64,000 bases of DNA from Bacteroidota bacterium (GTDB lineage: Bacteria > Bacteroidota > Bacteroidia > NS11-12g > UBA9320), in assembly GCA_947468275.1 (NCBI GenBank), contig CANIKO010000004.1:124001-188000 (forward strand), given 5' to 3'. Position 1 is the first letter of the stretch. Each line of letters begins with the position of its first letter. Below, piece by piece: positions 1 to 10,933 of the stretch. Under the pieces are notes generated by a model, which was given only the letters and a program-made list of their open reading frames with translations, did not search any database and was not told where the DNA came from. Both the position numbers and the translations under genes were made by a program.

Positions 1-648
1 TTCTTCAATATGTTTTTCAGTAGCTACAAACTCAGTTCTTGCCAAAACAAAATTGGCGTCAGGAGCAGAGCCAAACATTGAGTCTTTTACATATCCGGAA
101 ATAAGCGAAAGCACATACATTCCATGTTCATTATCATCATATACATTGCTATTATTATCATAAAAATCGCGGGTGGCTAGTATGCCTTTTCTCTTTCTAA
201 GACTATCAAAGGCTATAATGCTATTTACATTGTAAAAACCACCATCAAATAAGCCTATTTTAACTCCTTTTCCCGTGTATCCTTTTCTATGGTAATTTTG
301 CAATCCAAGCATATTTAGTTGCACATTGGCTTGACCATATTTTAAAGAATCGAATAATTGTATGTCCAATTTTTGAACCTTATACTTTCGGCTTTGTTCA
401 ATGTTTTTTACAAACGAAAGCTTTTCAATTTTTTTTAAATGTTTAGAATCGTTTACCGAAACATAAGCCGCATTAAACCATTTAGATGTTCCAATAACTT
501 TCACATTTTTAGAAGCTATTTTTTTAAGATAAGAAGGATTTACTGATTGAACTGGAGTGGAGTTCTTAAAAAAAATCCAATAGTTGGTTTGGGCTGATAC
601 TTTAAGGGAATTAAAGATTGTAAAAAGCAGTATAAGTAGTAATCTCAT
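1..648 (-). CDS. Subtilisin-like S8 family serine peptidase, N-terminal part (cut by window edge)
   Basis: I translated this myself from the ATG at 648; 216 residues fit before the window edge. A signal peptide ending in SAQ (residues 1-20) is followed by an inhibitor-like prodomain and then the start of a subtilase fold. Asp135 in the stretch GVKIGLFDGGF fits the catalytic Asp, and His175 in DDNEHGMYVLSLISG fits the catalytic His with the usual spacing of about 40. The catalytic Ser must lie outside the window. Proteins of this kind in Bacteroidota are usually exported and often carry a type IX sorting tail, which cannot be seen here. The gene ends the minus-strand run that starts with mutS. 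Confidence 0.85.
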   Translation of the reverse strand, partial: MRLLLILLFTIFNSLKVSAQTNYWIFFKNSTPVQSVNPSYLKKIASKNVKVIGTSKWFNAAYVSVNDSKHLKKIEKLSFVKNIEQSRKYKVQKLDIQLFDSLKYGQANVQLNMLGLQNYHRKGYTGKGVKIGLFDGGFYNVNSIIAFDSLRKRKGILATRDFYDNNSNVYDDNEHGMYVLSLISGYVKDSMFGSAPDANFVLARTEFVATEKHIEE

Positions 649-666
649 TTATATTTTATTGGTAAA

Positions 667-3270
667 TTAGCCGATAACTATATTTTTCAATTCATTCAAC
701 TTTAATAACGCTTCAATGGGGGAAAGTATATTGGTATCCAATTTTTGAAGTTCCTCTGACAGTTTAACCAATTTTGGGTCGTTGTATTGAAACAAGTTCA
801 ATTGATAATCGTGTTTATCTAATTTTTTGGTTACTTCCTTACTGCTTGCCATAGCCCGATCTTTTTCTAGATTACCTAATATTTTGGCAGCGCGACTTAC
901 CACTTTTGTCGGTATCCCGGCCATTTTTGCCACATGGATACCAAAGCTGTGTTCGCTTCCACCTTTGGTTAGTTTGCGCAAAAAGATGACTTTAGTATTG
1001 GTTTCTTTGGTGCTAATATGAAAATTAACAACTCCCTCATTTTTGCCTTCCAACTCATTTAATTCATGGTAATGGGTAGCAAAAAAAGTTTTTGGTTTAG
1101 TTGGATGTTGGTTTAAATATTCAGCAATGGCCCAAGCCAATGAAACGCCATCAAACGTACTTGTACCGCGACCTATTTCATCCAATATAACCAAACTTCT
1201 TTCGCTCAAATTATTAAGAATACTGGCCGTTTCAATCATCTCCACCATAAATGTACTTTCACCCTGACTGATATTATCAGAAGCGCCGACACGCGTGTAA
1301 ATTTTATCTACAATTCCAATCTCCGCATATTTAGCCGGAACAAAACTACCCATTTGAGCCAGGAGTACTGCTAAAGCAGTTTGCCTAAGAATAGCTGATT
1401 TACCAGACATATTTGGCCCAGTAAGTATTATGACTTGATTGGTTTCTCTGTCCAAATGAATATCATTGGGAATATATTCATCACCTAACGGTAATTGCTT
1501 TTCAATCACCGGATGGCGGCAATCCTTTAAAGTTAAAGCTGTTGAATCATTTATCTCTGGTTTGCAGTAATTATTTTGAATAGCTAATTCCGAAAAATTT
1601 AACAAACAATCCAATTGGGCAATAACCTGCGAATTGGTATGCACCGGATTGAAAAATCCTGCAGTAAACTCCACAAAATCCTTATATAAATTAGCCTCAA
1701 TGGCATAAATTTTATCTTCGGCAGTCAGGATTTTGTCTTCGTATTCCTTAAGCTCCTGAGTAATGTAGCGCTCAGCACCTGTGAGAGTTTGTTTACGAAT
1801 CCATTCTGATGGAACTTTGTCTTTATGACTATTGGTTACCTCTAAAAAATAACCGAATACGTTGTTATATGAAATTTTAAGGTTGGTGATTCCTGTTTTT
1901 TCAACTTCCCGTTTTTGAATATTTAAAAGGTAATCCTTTCCTGAAAAAGCGATGCTTCGCAATTCATCTAATTCAGCGTTAAATCCTTCTTTGAAAATAT
2001 CCCCCTTGTTTGTAAGCATAGGAGGTTCAGGATTTATAACTGTTTTTATTTTATCTAACAAAACCTCACAGGGGTTTAGTTTATCTGCCAAACTTATCAA
2101 TTCCTCATTGTGAGTAATTTTACAAAGTTCTTTAACCTGAGCAGTTATTTCTAGAGCCCTTCCCAATGCCATAATTTCTCTCGGGTTAATTCGCAAAAGC
2201 GAAACCTTTGTAATTAAGCGCTCTAAATCACCAATTCTAGTCAACTTATGCCTAATGTCTTTAGTAAATTCAGAATGAGTCACCCCAAAATCAACTGTGT
2301 CCAAACGTTGCTTAATCCTAAACTTATCTTTCAGCGGCATGACAAGCCATTTGCGCAACAATCTTGCGCCCATTGGTGTTTGGGTGTTATCTAAAATTTC
2401 TAAGAGTGATTTTCCCTGCGGATGATTACTATAAATTAACTCTAGGTTGCGGGCAGTAAATTGATCCAACCAAACATGTTCATCCTTATCCAAACGTGAA
2501 ATTGTGCTGACATGACTTAAATTGGTGTGTTGGTTTTGATTTAAATAATGAATAATAGCTCCGGCGGCAGTAATTCCTAATGTCAATTCATCTATACCAA
2601 ATCCTTTAAGGGTTGCGGTTTTAAAATGGGAGAGAAGCTTTTCCTCAGCAAAAGTTTGTTCAAAAATCCAGTCGTCTAAGGTATAGGTATAAAAATCTCC
2701 AAACTGGTTTTCAAATTTTGAACGAAATGATTTGGGATAAATAACCTCCGAAGGTTTCAGGTTTTGAAACAATTTAATAATATAATCTGCATCCCCTTCC
2801 GCTGTTAAAAACTCACCGGTGGAAATATCAATAAATGAAACCCCAAATTTGTTTTGCCCAGGAAATATAGCTGCTAAATAGTTATTCTGTCTTGATTCTA
2901 ATATTTTATCATTGATGCTAACTCCAGGTGTAACTAATTCCGTAACTCCTCGCTTAACAATAGTTTTAGTAAGCTTTGGGTCTTCTAATTGATCGCAAAT
3001 AGCTACTCTTTGTCCAGCTCTAACCAATCGCGGTAAATACACATCCAATGAATGGTGAGGAAACCCAGCCAATTCAACTTCATTAGCCTTTCCATTACCT
3101 CGTTTTGTTAAGGTTATTCCTAAAATTTGAGACGATTTTTTGGCATCTTCGCCAAAAGTTTCATAAAAATCTCCCACACGAAACAAAACTAAAGCACCCG
3201 GATACTTTTGTTTCACTTCGTTGTATTGTTTCATCAACGGTGTTTCATTATCAGCTATTTTTGCACACAA
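667..3270 (-). CDS. mutS: DNA mismatch repair protein MutS
   Basis: MutS binds mispaired bases and small loops and uses ATP to recruit MutL. The N-terminal domain shows the mismatch-reading Phe-x-Glu motif inside RVGDFYETFGEDA. The ATPase has the Walker A motif GPNMSGKS (about residue 610) and DEIGRGTSTFDG, followed by the FATHYHEL segment. Length is about 865 residues, normal for the family. The start is uncertain: the first ATG is at 3234, but homologues usually have about ten residues before the ETPLMKQY motif. A TTG at 3270 gives that length and is preferred. It faces the divergent RNA methyltransferase gene at 3278, leaving almost no space between them. Confidence 0.96.
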   Translation of the reverse strand: MCAKIADNETPLMKQYNEVKQKYPGALVLFRVGDFYETFGEDAKKSSQILGITLTKRGNGKANEVELAGFPHHSLDVYLPRLVRAGQRVAICDQLEDPKLTKTIVKRGVTELVTPGVSINDKILESRQNNYLAAIFPGQNKFGVSFIDISTGEFLTAEGDADYIIKLFQNLKPSEVIYPKSFRSKFENQFGDFYTYTLDDWIFEQTFAEEKLLSHFKTATLKGFGIDELTLGITAAGAIIHYLNQNQHTNLSHVSTISRLDKDEHVWLDQFTARNLELIYSNHPQGKSLLEILDNTQTPMGARLLRKWLVMPLKDKFRIKQRLDTVDFGVTHSEFTKDIRHKLTRIGDLERLITKVSLLRINPREIMALGRALEITAQVKELCKITHNEELISLADKLNPCEVLLDKIKTVINPEPPMLTNKGDIFKEGFNAELDELRSIAFSGKDYLLNIQKREVEKTGITNLKISYNNVFGYFLEVTNSHKDKVPSEWIRKQTLTGAERYITQELKEYEDKILTAEDKIYAIEANLYKDFVEFTAGFFNPVHTNSQVIAQLDCLLNFSELAIQNNYCKPEINDSTALTLKDCRHPVIEKQLPLGDEYIPNDIHLDRETNQVIILTGPNMSGKSAILRQTALAVLLAQMGSFVPAKYAEIGIVDKIYTRVGASDNISQGESTFMVEMIETASILNNLSERSLVILDEIGRGTSTFDGVSLAWAIAEYLNQHPTKPKTFFATHYHELNELEGKNEGVVNFHISTKETNTKVIFLRKLTKGGSEHSFGIHVAKMAGIPTKVVSRAAKILGNLEKDRAMASSKEVTKKLDKHDYQLNLFQYNDPKLVKLSEELQKLDTNILSPIEALLKLNELKNIVIG
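3256..3263 (+). promoter_or_regulatory. Candidate -7 promoter element for the SpoU methyltransferase gene
   Basis: TATTTTTG followed by CACA matches the Bacteroidota -7 consensus TAnnTTTG. It ends 14 bases before the ATG at 3278 and lies inside the 5' end of mutS on the other strand. No clear -33 element is seen. Confidence 0.5.
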
Positions 3271-3277
3271 AACGAAT

Positions 3278-3814
3278 ATGGATTTAAGAGTCCGCAAATT
3301 AAAGAATATAGAGCTAAATCGCCTATCAATTGATGATTTTAAAAATCAAAATAATAAGCAACTTGTAATAGTGCTCGATGACGTGCGAAGTTTGAATAAT
3401 GTAGGTTCTATGTTTAGGACTTGCGATTGCCTTGGAATTGGTAAAATTTATTTGTGTGGAATAACCGGCAAACCTCCTCATCGCGATATTTATAAAACTT
3501 CTTTAGGAGCTGAAAACAGTATTGACTGGGAGTATTATGAAGACATTGAAACACTTATTAACAAATTAAAAAGTGAAAATTATACTATTGCGGGACTAGA
3601 GCAAACCGACAAAAGCAAGGATATTCGTATTTTTGAGCCAAATACAAAACCCTTGGCATTAATAGTCGGGAATGAAATAGAAGGAATTAGTGATACGGCC
3701 TTAGCATTATGTGATGAAATATTGGAAATACCGCAGTTCGGCACTAAACACTCGTTTAATGTAGCAGTTAGTTGTGGCATTGCAATATGGGAATTAGTAA
3801 ATAAATTTAAATAA
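3278..3814 (+). CDS. TrmH/SpoU family RNA 2'-O-methyltransferase
   Basis: A 178-residue SPOUT-fold methyltransferase that would put a 2'-O-methyl group on tRNA or rRNA with S-adenosylmethionine. All three SpoU motifs are visible: DDVRSLNNVGSMFRTCD near the N-terminus, LIVGNEIEGIS, and IPQFGTKHSFNVAVSCGIA at the C-terminus. There is no extra N-terminal substrate-binding domain, so it is a minimal type like TrmH/TrmL and the exact target base is unclear. The ATG at 3278 (MDLRVRKLKN) was chosen over an upstream TTG because it sits just behind a good -7 promoter element. The gene is divergent from mutS. Confidence 0.9.
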   Translation: MDLRVRKLKNIELNRLSIDDFKNQNNKQLVIVLDDVRSLNNVGSMFRTCDCLGIGKIYLCGITGKPPHRDIYKTSLGAENSIDWEYYEDIETLINKLKSENYTIAGLEQTDKSKDIRIFEPNTKPLALIVGNEIEGISDTALALCDEILEIPQFGTKHSFNVAVSCGIAIWELVNKFK

Positions 3815-3848
3815 AGTATTTGTAAAATGCTGTGATTAAACGTTTAAA

Positions 3849-5942
3849 ATGAATTTCAAATTGACGAAGACAAAATCAAACAATATAACATTTATATTCA
3901 CTCCATTAATACTGATTTATTTCGTATTTTTTTCTTGTTATTCTTTGCATTCACAACCAAATGATGCTTTAGCGTATATAGTTGGAAAAATAAAAAATGA
4001 GCAGCGGCGAATCGACCTATTTGATAGTATTATTGATAATAGGGTACATTTTGGAAGCCAGCTCCTAAATGACAAAATTCAGCAATCTTTATTTTTTAAA
4101 ATCAATGATCTCATTTTGCTTATTGAAAAAAGAGAAATTAATTACAAAACCAAATTAACAAAACTAGAATGTATTCTAAATATTTTAAAACGAATAGAAC
4201 CCGAAAATATTGAATTAACTGCCAAATATGAAACACAAATAAATTTGGCAAATAGGTGCATGGTAGAAAATGAATTGACCCGACTAATACCAATTATGTT
4301 GAGTAATGCCATTGGTGCTCTTGAAATATTACCTTTTTATGCCAACAAACCAGAATGTAGAGAGTTTTTATTAAAGGTCGTTCAAAGTTCGCCTACCGAT
4401 TTAATAGGACATTTTAAACAAATAAGCGAACAGTCATATTCTGATACGGTGCTTTTGGAACTCGTAAAATTTGCTCCCGGAGAATTAAAGGGTTATCTTT
4501 ATTCTCAAAATTATATAAATACAGTGATACGAAATTCGGAAAATGTATGGATGAAAACTTTTGTTAAAATTTATTCTGAAGTGGGTTTAAAAAGCCAGTG
4601 CTATTCATTTTTAGATGATATTCGTTATGGTAAAATTTCTATTTCAAATGCTGATAAACTTAGTAGAGAGCCCATAGCGTATATGAAAAAGCTAATTGAA
4701 TTAATAAATAAAAATCCTATTACCGCCAAATACACAATTGAAAAGGAATTACAAGACCTTTGTTTGAAACAAATTAAGATAATTAATGATTTACATGAAG
4801 AGAAGGATGAAGTTCGGTTTGCAAGCATAAATAATTTTAATGCAAATGAAATCTATACATTAATTGTATTGGGAGAGAGTGAGATTTACACTTCAACTTT
4901 TATCGGAATGTATAAACGAATGGATTCTAAAATTAATACAAAATCTAACTTTGTTTTTTTAGAAGAACAGGGCTGGTTAGAGTTTCGCAAATTCATTAAA
5001 ATGTGTGCCGGGTACAATACCTTAAATTCATTTCTTTATAAATTTACTGCCGAGGAAAAAAACATTTTATTTCATAAATTTTGTGAAGGCCTCGAAGATG
5101 TGATTGGTAATATTGAAAATGCAGTAACAGTAGCAGATACTTATGGTAGCCTAAAAGATGAAGCAACCAAAAAGCAGTTAGAAAAGTTAATAACAAACTA
5201 TTTTTATATTGTTACGGCAAATGGAAATTTTGAAGCATCTAAACTCTATGAACTATTATTAGAAATCATTTCAAATAAACATTTAACGAATCGCCCAAAT
5301 ATTTCAATAATTTCATCCAGTCAGCTTTTTAAATCAGATACGTGTTATGAACATTTATTATTTTATAAAGATAAAGATGGTGACGCGAGTTTTAAATCAT
5401 TTATTGCTAGCTATAAGAATCCCGATTGGATAATTGAAGAGTTTAAAAACTATGTAAGGATAAGTCCTAAAAAAGGGAGGCAAATTATTATTTATGCCAA
5501 TCGCCCTGAAAAAGAAGGAGAAGGGCAAACTGAAATTAGAGATATTTTTATGGCCAAAAACCGTTGGCCTGAAATTGTAGTTCACCGTGGGCATAGTTTT
5601 TATGCATGGGCCACCATTGAATCATTAAATCCTGAAGCAAGAATAGTTGTTTTGGGCAGCTGTGGTGGTTATAATAATATTAGCAAGGTTTTGGACATAA
5701 GTCCTGAAAGTCATATTGTTTCCTCCAAGCAAATAGGTACAATGCTGGTAAATAATGAAGTAATATATCAGATAAACGAAACCGTTAGATTGGGCAAAGA
5801 TATTGATTGGGCATTGCTTTGGAAATCTATTGAAACTAAATTTAAAGGAAACAAAGAAGCACTTGAACGGTTTTATGATTACATACCTCCACACCAAAAT
5901 TTGGGAGCTTTGTTTATTAAAACTTATAGAGAAAGAATTTGA
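3849..5942 (+). CDS. Exported protein with possible caspase-like (clan CD) C-terminal region
   Basis: A 697-residue protein of unknown role. Residues 15-36 form one hydrophobic segment ending near SLHSQ, read as a signal peptide or anchor. The middle 500 residues look alpha-helical and repeat-like, with no motif I know. The C-terminal part has a strand ending VVHRGHS (His582) and then a strand VVLGSCGGYNN (Cys605). This His...Cys layout after hydrophobic strands resembles clan CD cysteine peptidases such as caspases and CHAT proteins, though the 23-residue spacing is short. I believe similar proteins occur in other Bacteroidota, but peptidase activity is inference only. It stands alone between the methyltransferase gene and pyrG. 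Confidence 0.7.
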   Translation: MNFKLTKTKSNNITFIFTPLILIYFVFFSCYSLHSQPNDALAYIVGKIKNEQRRIDLFDSIIDNRVHFGSQLLNDKIQQSLFFKINDLILLIEKREINYKTKLTKLECILNILKRIEPENIELTAKYETQINLANRCMVENELTRLIPIMLSNAIGALEILPFYANKPECREFLLKVVQSSPTDLIGHFKQISEQSYSDTVLLELVKFAPGELKGYLYSQNYINTVIRNSENVWMKTFVKIYSEVGLKSQCYSFLDDIRYGKISISNADKLSREPIAYMKKLIELINKNPITAKYTIEKELQDLCLKQIKIINDLHEEKDEVRFASINNFNANEIYTLIVLGESEIYTSTFIGMYKRMDSKINTKSNFVFLEEQGWLEFRKFIKMCAGYNTLNSFLYKFTAEEKNILFHKFCEGLEDVIGNIENAVTVADTYGSLKDEATKKQLEKLITNYFYIVTANGNFEASKLYELLLEIISNKHLTNRPNISIISSSQLFKSDTCYEHLLFYKDKDGDASFKSFIASYKNPDWIIEEFKNYVRISPKKGRQIIIYANRPEKEGEGQTEIRDIFMAKNRWPEIVVHRGHSFYAWATIESLNPEARIVVLGSCGGYNNISKVLDISPESHIVSSKQIGTMLVNNEVIYQINETVRLGKDIDWALLWKSIETKFKGNKEALERFYDYIPPHQNLGALFIKTYRERI

Positions 5943-6081
5943 TATTAATGGTTAATGACTAATTGTTAGTGATTAATAAATAGGGTATCAGCTAAATTGA
6001 AAATTTTACCATTAATGATTTATCATTAAGATTTGTTAATACAATCTTGATAACATGCCTTTCTTACTCCTAAAATTGTTT

Positions 6082-6089
6082 TACCTTCG
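6082..6089 (+). promoter_or_regulatory. Candidate -7 promoter element of pyrG
   Basis: TACCTTCG followed by C, 36 bases before the pyrG start, is one base off the TAnnTTTG consensus. The same variant appears before the gene at 20854. The gap from 5943 also holds an inverted repeat (ATTAATGGT at 5944, ACCATTAAT at 6008) of unknown role. Confidence 0.45.
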
Positions 6090-6116
6090 CATCCCGTACA
6101 CTAAGGTTTTTATTAA

Positions 6117-7745
<1,629 letters not shown>

Positions 7746-7770
7746 AGTTTTTTACACTTAAGTTGTGAGT

Positions 7771-7835
7771 TGTCATTTCGAGGTAAAAGGAATCTATTTT
7801 TTATTAGTACAGATGCTTAGTGCCTCAGCATGACA
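7771..7835. repeat. Dispersed palindromic repeat, copy 1 of 4
   Basis: Ends are TGTCAT and ATGACA, with inner GGAATCT and AGAT halves that can fold back on each other. Related copies lie at 53656, 57381 and 63716. It follows pyrG and may fold into a hairpin in the transcript. Confidence 0.7.
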
Positions 7836-7854
7836 AAACCTGAGTCAAAGGGTT

Positions 7855-7950
7855 TTACTCCACCAACAACTTCTGTCGGCTTATTTTTCCATTGCCCGAT
7901 TGCATTTGAACAATATAATAGCCGGTTAATAGAGATTTAGTTATTAGCTA
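7855..7950 (-). pseudogene. Remnant of a type IX secretion sorting domain
   Basis: The minus strand reads LLTGYYIVQMQSGNGK followed by ISRQKLLVE and a stop, which is the typical end of a type A C-terminal sorting domain (Gly-Tyr-Tyr-x-Val, then a Gly-rich turn, then a Lys-Leu-Leu-Val tail). A TAG stop lies about 33 codons upstream and no larger frame continues, so this is the decayed 3' end of a lost secreted-protein gene. The rest of the 400-base gap (7746-8147) holds repeat copy 1 and AT-rich sequence with nothing else I recognise. Confidence 0.55.
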
Positions 7951-8147
7951 TTCTTCGTCACCATAGACAGTTTTTATAAATAAAATTTCAGAATTTCAGA
8001 AATAAATAGTCTCCTTTTTTTAGTTAAGTTTGCACTCCTTAAAAACACCTAGTGCGAGGTATATCAAGTTAAAACAATTGAAATTTAAAACCTATATGAC
8101 GTTAAACATTTGTAAATTGGTTTACACATTAAGCTATAAATCACAAA

Positions 8148-8870
8148 ATGTGCACAGTTAGTTTCCTTCCCAAAGGTGGAAACGATTTTATTCTTACCAG
8201 CAATCGTGATGAAAAAGAAAGTCGTGAAATAGCCATATCCCCAAAACAATATATTCATCAACATTTAAAAGTAGTTTATCCGCAAGATGCCAGAGCCAAG
8301 GGTACTTGGATTGCAATGTCGGAAAACGGATTTTCAATTTGTTTGCTCAATGGAGGATTTATGCCTCATAAAAGCAATCCTCCCTACCGCAAAAGTAGAG
8401 GAGTCGTATTGCTTGATTTTTTCGAATTTAATAATGTTAACCAATTTGTTATTAATTATGATTTTAAAAAAATTGAACCTTTTACGATGATTATTGTTGA
8501 TTATAAATCGTCCCTAAAATTATATGAAGTTCGTTGGGATGGAAAACAAGCACATTTATCCGTTATTGATCCCAAAGTTTCACATATTTGGTCATCAGTT
8601 ACCTTGTACACACCTGAAGTTAGTCGTGAAAGAGCAGTGTGGTTTAATGAATGGAAAAAAAGTAAATTGCATGGTTTTGAGCCGGAAGATGTAATGGAGT
8701 TTCATTTAACAGGAGGAATAGGAGATAAGGAAACTGATATTATGATGCGACGTGCTGGAGCATTTACAGTTAGTGTTGCACAAATAGTTAAAGCCGATAA
8801 GGGAGTAGTGATGAATTACAAAGATTTGATTAAAACGACAAATTCGGTGATGTCTTTTGCACTTACTTAA
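8148..8870 (+). CDS. NRDE (TANGO2-like) family protein
   Basis: A 240-residue protein of the NRDE/TANGO2 family, recognised from the start MCTVSFLPKGG followed by FILTSNRDE. Cys2 becomes N-terminal if the Met is removed, as in Ntn hydrolase folds, but no enzymatic reaction is established for the family. In eukaryotes the family is linked to Golgi organisation and heme or lipid handling; the bacterial role is unknown. There is no signal peptide, so it is probably cytoplasmic. It stands alone, 58 bases before the next gene. Confidence 0.85.
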   Translation: MCTVSFLPKGGNDFILTSNRDEKESREIAISPKQYIHQHLKVVYPQDARAKGTWIAMSENGFSICLLNGGFMPHKSNPPYRKSRGVVLLDFFEFNNVNQFVINYDFKKIEPFTMIIVDYKSSLKLYEVRWDGKQAHLSVIDPKVSHIWSSVTLYTPEVSRERAVWFNEWKKSKLHGFEPEDVMEFHLTGGIGDKETDIMMRRAGAFTVSVAQIVKADKGVVMNYKDLIKTTNSVMSFALT

Positions 8871-8928
8871 TAAAATCTTTCAAAAAGAACACTTTTTGTA
8901 AAAACAAATTCGTTCTAAATTAAAATCA

Positions 8929-10443
8929 ATGGCTTCATATTTTAAAAACCATTTAATAATTATTCTGATTGGGTTATTAAATACAGCTTATGGGCAATCA
9001 ACTATAGTAATACCGGCTACCTACGATTTTGGAACTGTGGCTAAATGGAAAAATGATACGGCCTTTTTTACCATAGAAAATACGGGAAATTCAAGGTTTG
9101 TATTTTTGCCAATCGGGTATTCACAAGACGTTTTGGTTATTTTGCCACAAGGCTATATAAACCCAGGACAAAAAGCTTCAGTTAAATTTATTTATTTTAC
9201 TCAAAATAGAGGGAACTTTAAAAAGAGTGTTCCCATTTATTATACTACATCCAATGAACCCGTAACACTTACTATCAAAGGTAAAATTATTGATTTCCAT
9301 CGCGATGCTATGTTAAATTGTCCATCATTATCCGATGACTCATCCCCTGCAATAGCTGAAAAACCTGTAGAAATACAAGTAATTGATGCTATTTCTGGAG
9401 AAGGTTTAACCGGATTTGATATAATAATTAAGAACGATGATGCCAATCGACTCATAGAAAAAACCTCAAAAAATAAAGTGTATTTTGAGGATTTGAAAAA
9501 CGGAAAATACAAAGTTAATGTAAGCTTATCTGGCTATGAATCAAAAGAACAGGAAATAACCGTTAACCGGGTAACTCGAAAATTTATTGTTAAACTTCAG
9601 CCTGATGAAAGCCCATTTGTGCTTATTCCAGCTGATAAAAAAGATAAGGAAGATGAAACTATTGTACTAGAAAATTCGAAAAATGATGAAGGGGAAAAAA
9701 GAGATATTGAAGCCTTGCATAAAAAATTTAACGAAAAATTTAAAGGTAAACAGATAATCAATAAAGATGTAATTGTTGTTACAGAAGGTACTTCTGATAC
9801 CACTAAAAAAAACACGTTGGTGGTTAAGAAATCAGATTTGCCTGATTTTAATGATTTAGGGGTATTAAATAAAGATAAATACGCAAGTAATAATATTGTA
9901 TTTCTAATAGATGTTTCGAGTAGTATGGATCGGCCTGAAAAGCTTCCTTATCTTAAAAAAGCTGTAAAGGATATGGTAAAAATACTTCGCAAGGAAGATC
10001 TCGTAACGATTATTGTTTATTCAAGCAAGGTAAAAGTTTTACTTCAAGGGGAACCTGGTAGTAATAAGGAATCTATTTATAGCATAATTGATGGATTGGA
10101 AGCCAAAGGTCTTTCTCATGGCACCGAAGGGTTGTATTTAGCCTATAAGAATGCAAGACAAAACTTCATTACCAATGGAAATAATCAAATTATTCTAGTA
10201 TCTGATGGAATGTTTAATTCTGATGATTTTTCACCTAAGGAGATGTTTAAATTGTCAAAAGAAAAGGCTGATTTAGAAAATATTAATACCTCAGCTATTG
10301 GATTTGGAAAAAATACAGAAGCCATTGAATTTATGAAAACCTTAACTCAATATGGTTCGGGTAATTTTATTAGAATATTATCTGAGCATGATGCGGCTAC
10401 AGCATTGGTTAATGAAATAATGCAGAATTCAATAAAGCCGTAG
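8929..10443 (+). CDS. Exported protein with DUF1573-like, PEGA-like and von Willebrand A domains
   Basis: 504 residues with a signal peptide ending near YGQ (residue 23). Residues 25-120 form an Ig-like DUF1573-type domain (YDFGTVAKWKNDTAFFTIENTG). Residues 140-225 look like a carboxypeptidase-regulatory or PEGA-type domain (YKVNVSLSGYESKEQEI). From about residue 320 there is a von Willebrand A domain with the metal-site motif DVSSSMD and later LVSDGMFN. The set suggests an envelope protein that binds another protein or the cell wall. No sorting tail is seen. Its stop is followed at once by a strong bidirectional terminator. Confidence 0.8.
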   Translation: MASYFKNHLIIILIGLLNTAYGQSTIVIPATYDFGTVAKWKNDTAFFTIENTGNSRFVFLPIGYSQDVLVILPQGYINPGQKASVKFIYFTQNRGNFKKSVPIYYTTSNEPVTLTIKGKIIDFHRDAMLNCPSLSDDSSPAIAEKPVEIQVIDAISGEGLTGFDIIIKNDDANRLIEKTSKNKVYFEDLKNGKYKVNVSLSGYESKEQEITVNRVTRKFIVKLQPDESPFVLIPADKKDKEDETIVLENSKNDEGEKRDIEALHKKFNEKFKGKQIINKDVIVVTEGTSDTTKKNTLVVKKSDLPDFNDLGVLNKDKYASNNIVFLIDVSSSMDRPEKLPYLKKAVKDMVKILRKEDLVTIIVYSSKVKVLLQGEPGSNKESIYSIIDGLEAKGLSHGTEGLYLAYKNARQNFITNGNNQIILVSDGMFNSDDFSPKEMFKLSKEKADLENINTSAIGFGKNTEAIEFMKTLTQYGSGNFIRILSEHDAATALVNEIMQNSIKP

Positions 10444-10456
10444 CTTGGGCAATAAA

Positions 10457-10486
10457 AAACCCATTACTAAATTTAGTAATGGGTTT
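10457..10486. terminator. Bidirectional terminator between the vWA gene and rplS
   Basis: A perfect 15+15 base inverted repeat (AAACCCATTACTAAA and its complement), with A- and T-rich ends on both strands, between two converging genes. Confidence 0.9.
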
Positions 10487-10506
10487 AAATATAAATAAAT
10501 ATAAAA

Positions 10507-10851
10507 TTAAACTCTTCTTTCCTTAATACGCGCCGCCTTACCAATTTTAGTGCGCAAATAAAATAATCTTGCACGACGAACTTTTCCTCTTCTCATCACC
10601 TCTATTTTATCAATATTAGGACTGTTTAAAGGGAAAATACGCTCTACACCAATACCGCCTGAAATTTTACGAACTGTAAATGTTTCAGAAAGACCACTAT
10701 TTCTGCGTTGTATCACGACTCCTTGAAACTGCTGAATACGCTCTTTAGCACCCTCTTTAATTTTATAATGCACGCTTACAGTGTCTCCAGCTGCAAATAC
10801 TGGAACATCTGTCCTTTTGTATTGTGCTTCTATGTGTTTAATTAAATCCAT
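10507..10851 (-). CDS. rplS: 50S ribosomal protein L19
   Basis: L19 sits at the interface of the ribosomal subunits. The 114-residue product has the family core [20 protein letters not shown], the [15 protein letters not shown] segment and [18 protein letters not shown] near the C-terminus. The ATG at 10851 ([10 protein letters not shown]) matches the usual L19 start, so the longer frame upstream was not used. Usual rplS neighbours (rpsP, rimM, trmD) are absent here, and the gene has its own promoter at 10873-10903. Confidence 0.97.
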   Translation of the reverse strand: MDLIKHIEAQYKRTDVPVFAAGDTVSVHYKIKEGAKERIQQFQGVVIQRRNSGLSETFTVRKISGGIGVERIFPLNSPNIDKIEVMRRGKVRRARLFYLRTKIGKAARIKERRV

Positions 10852-10872
10852 AACCCTTGTTTTTGAAGGCCG

Positions 10873-10903
10873 CAAAACTACAAATTATTTGTTTGAAAAC
10901 AAG
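10873..10903 (-). promoter_or_regulatory. rplS promoter (-33 and -7 elements)
   Basis: On the minus strand CTTG is followed by exactly 19 bases and then TAGTTTTG plus C. This fits the Bacteroidota pattern TTTG-N19-TAnnTTTG. It lies 22 bases before the rplS start. Confidence 0.75.
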
Positions 10904-10922
10904 AAAATTTATTTATTATTTG
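10892..10922 (+). promoter_or_regulatory. Promoter of the SUI1/YciH gene
   Basis: TTTG (10892-10895), 19 bases, then ATTATTTG (10915-10922) followed by CA. Spacing is ideal and only the first two bases of the -7 element differ from consensus. It overlaps the rplS promoter face to face, so the two may compete for polymerase. Confidence 0.55.
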
Positions 10923-10933
10923 CATAAATTTTT

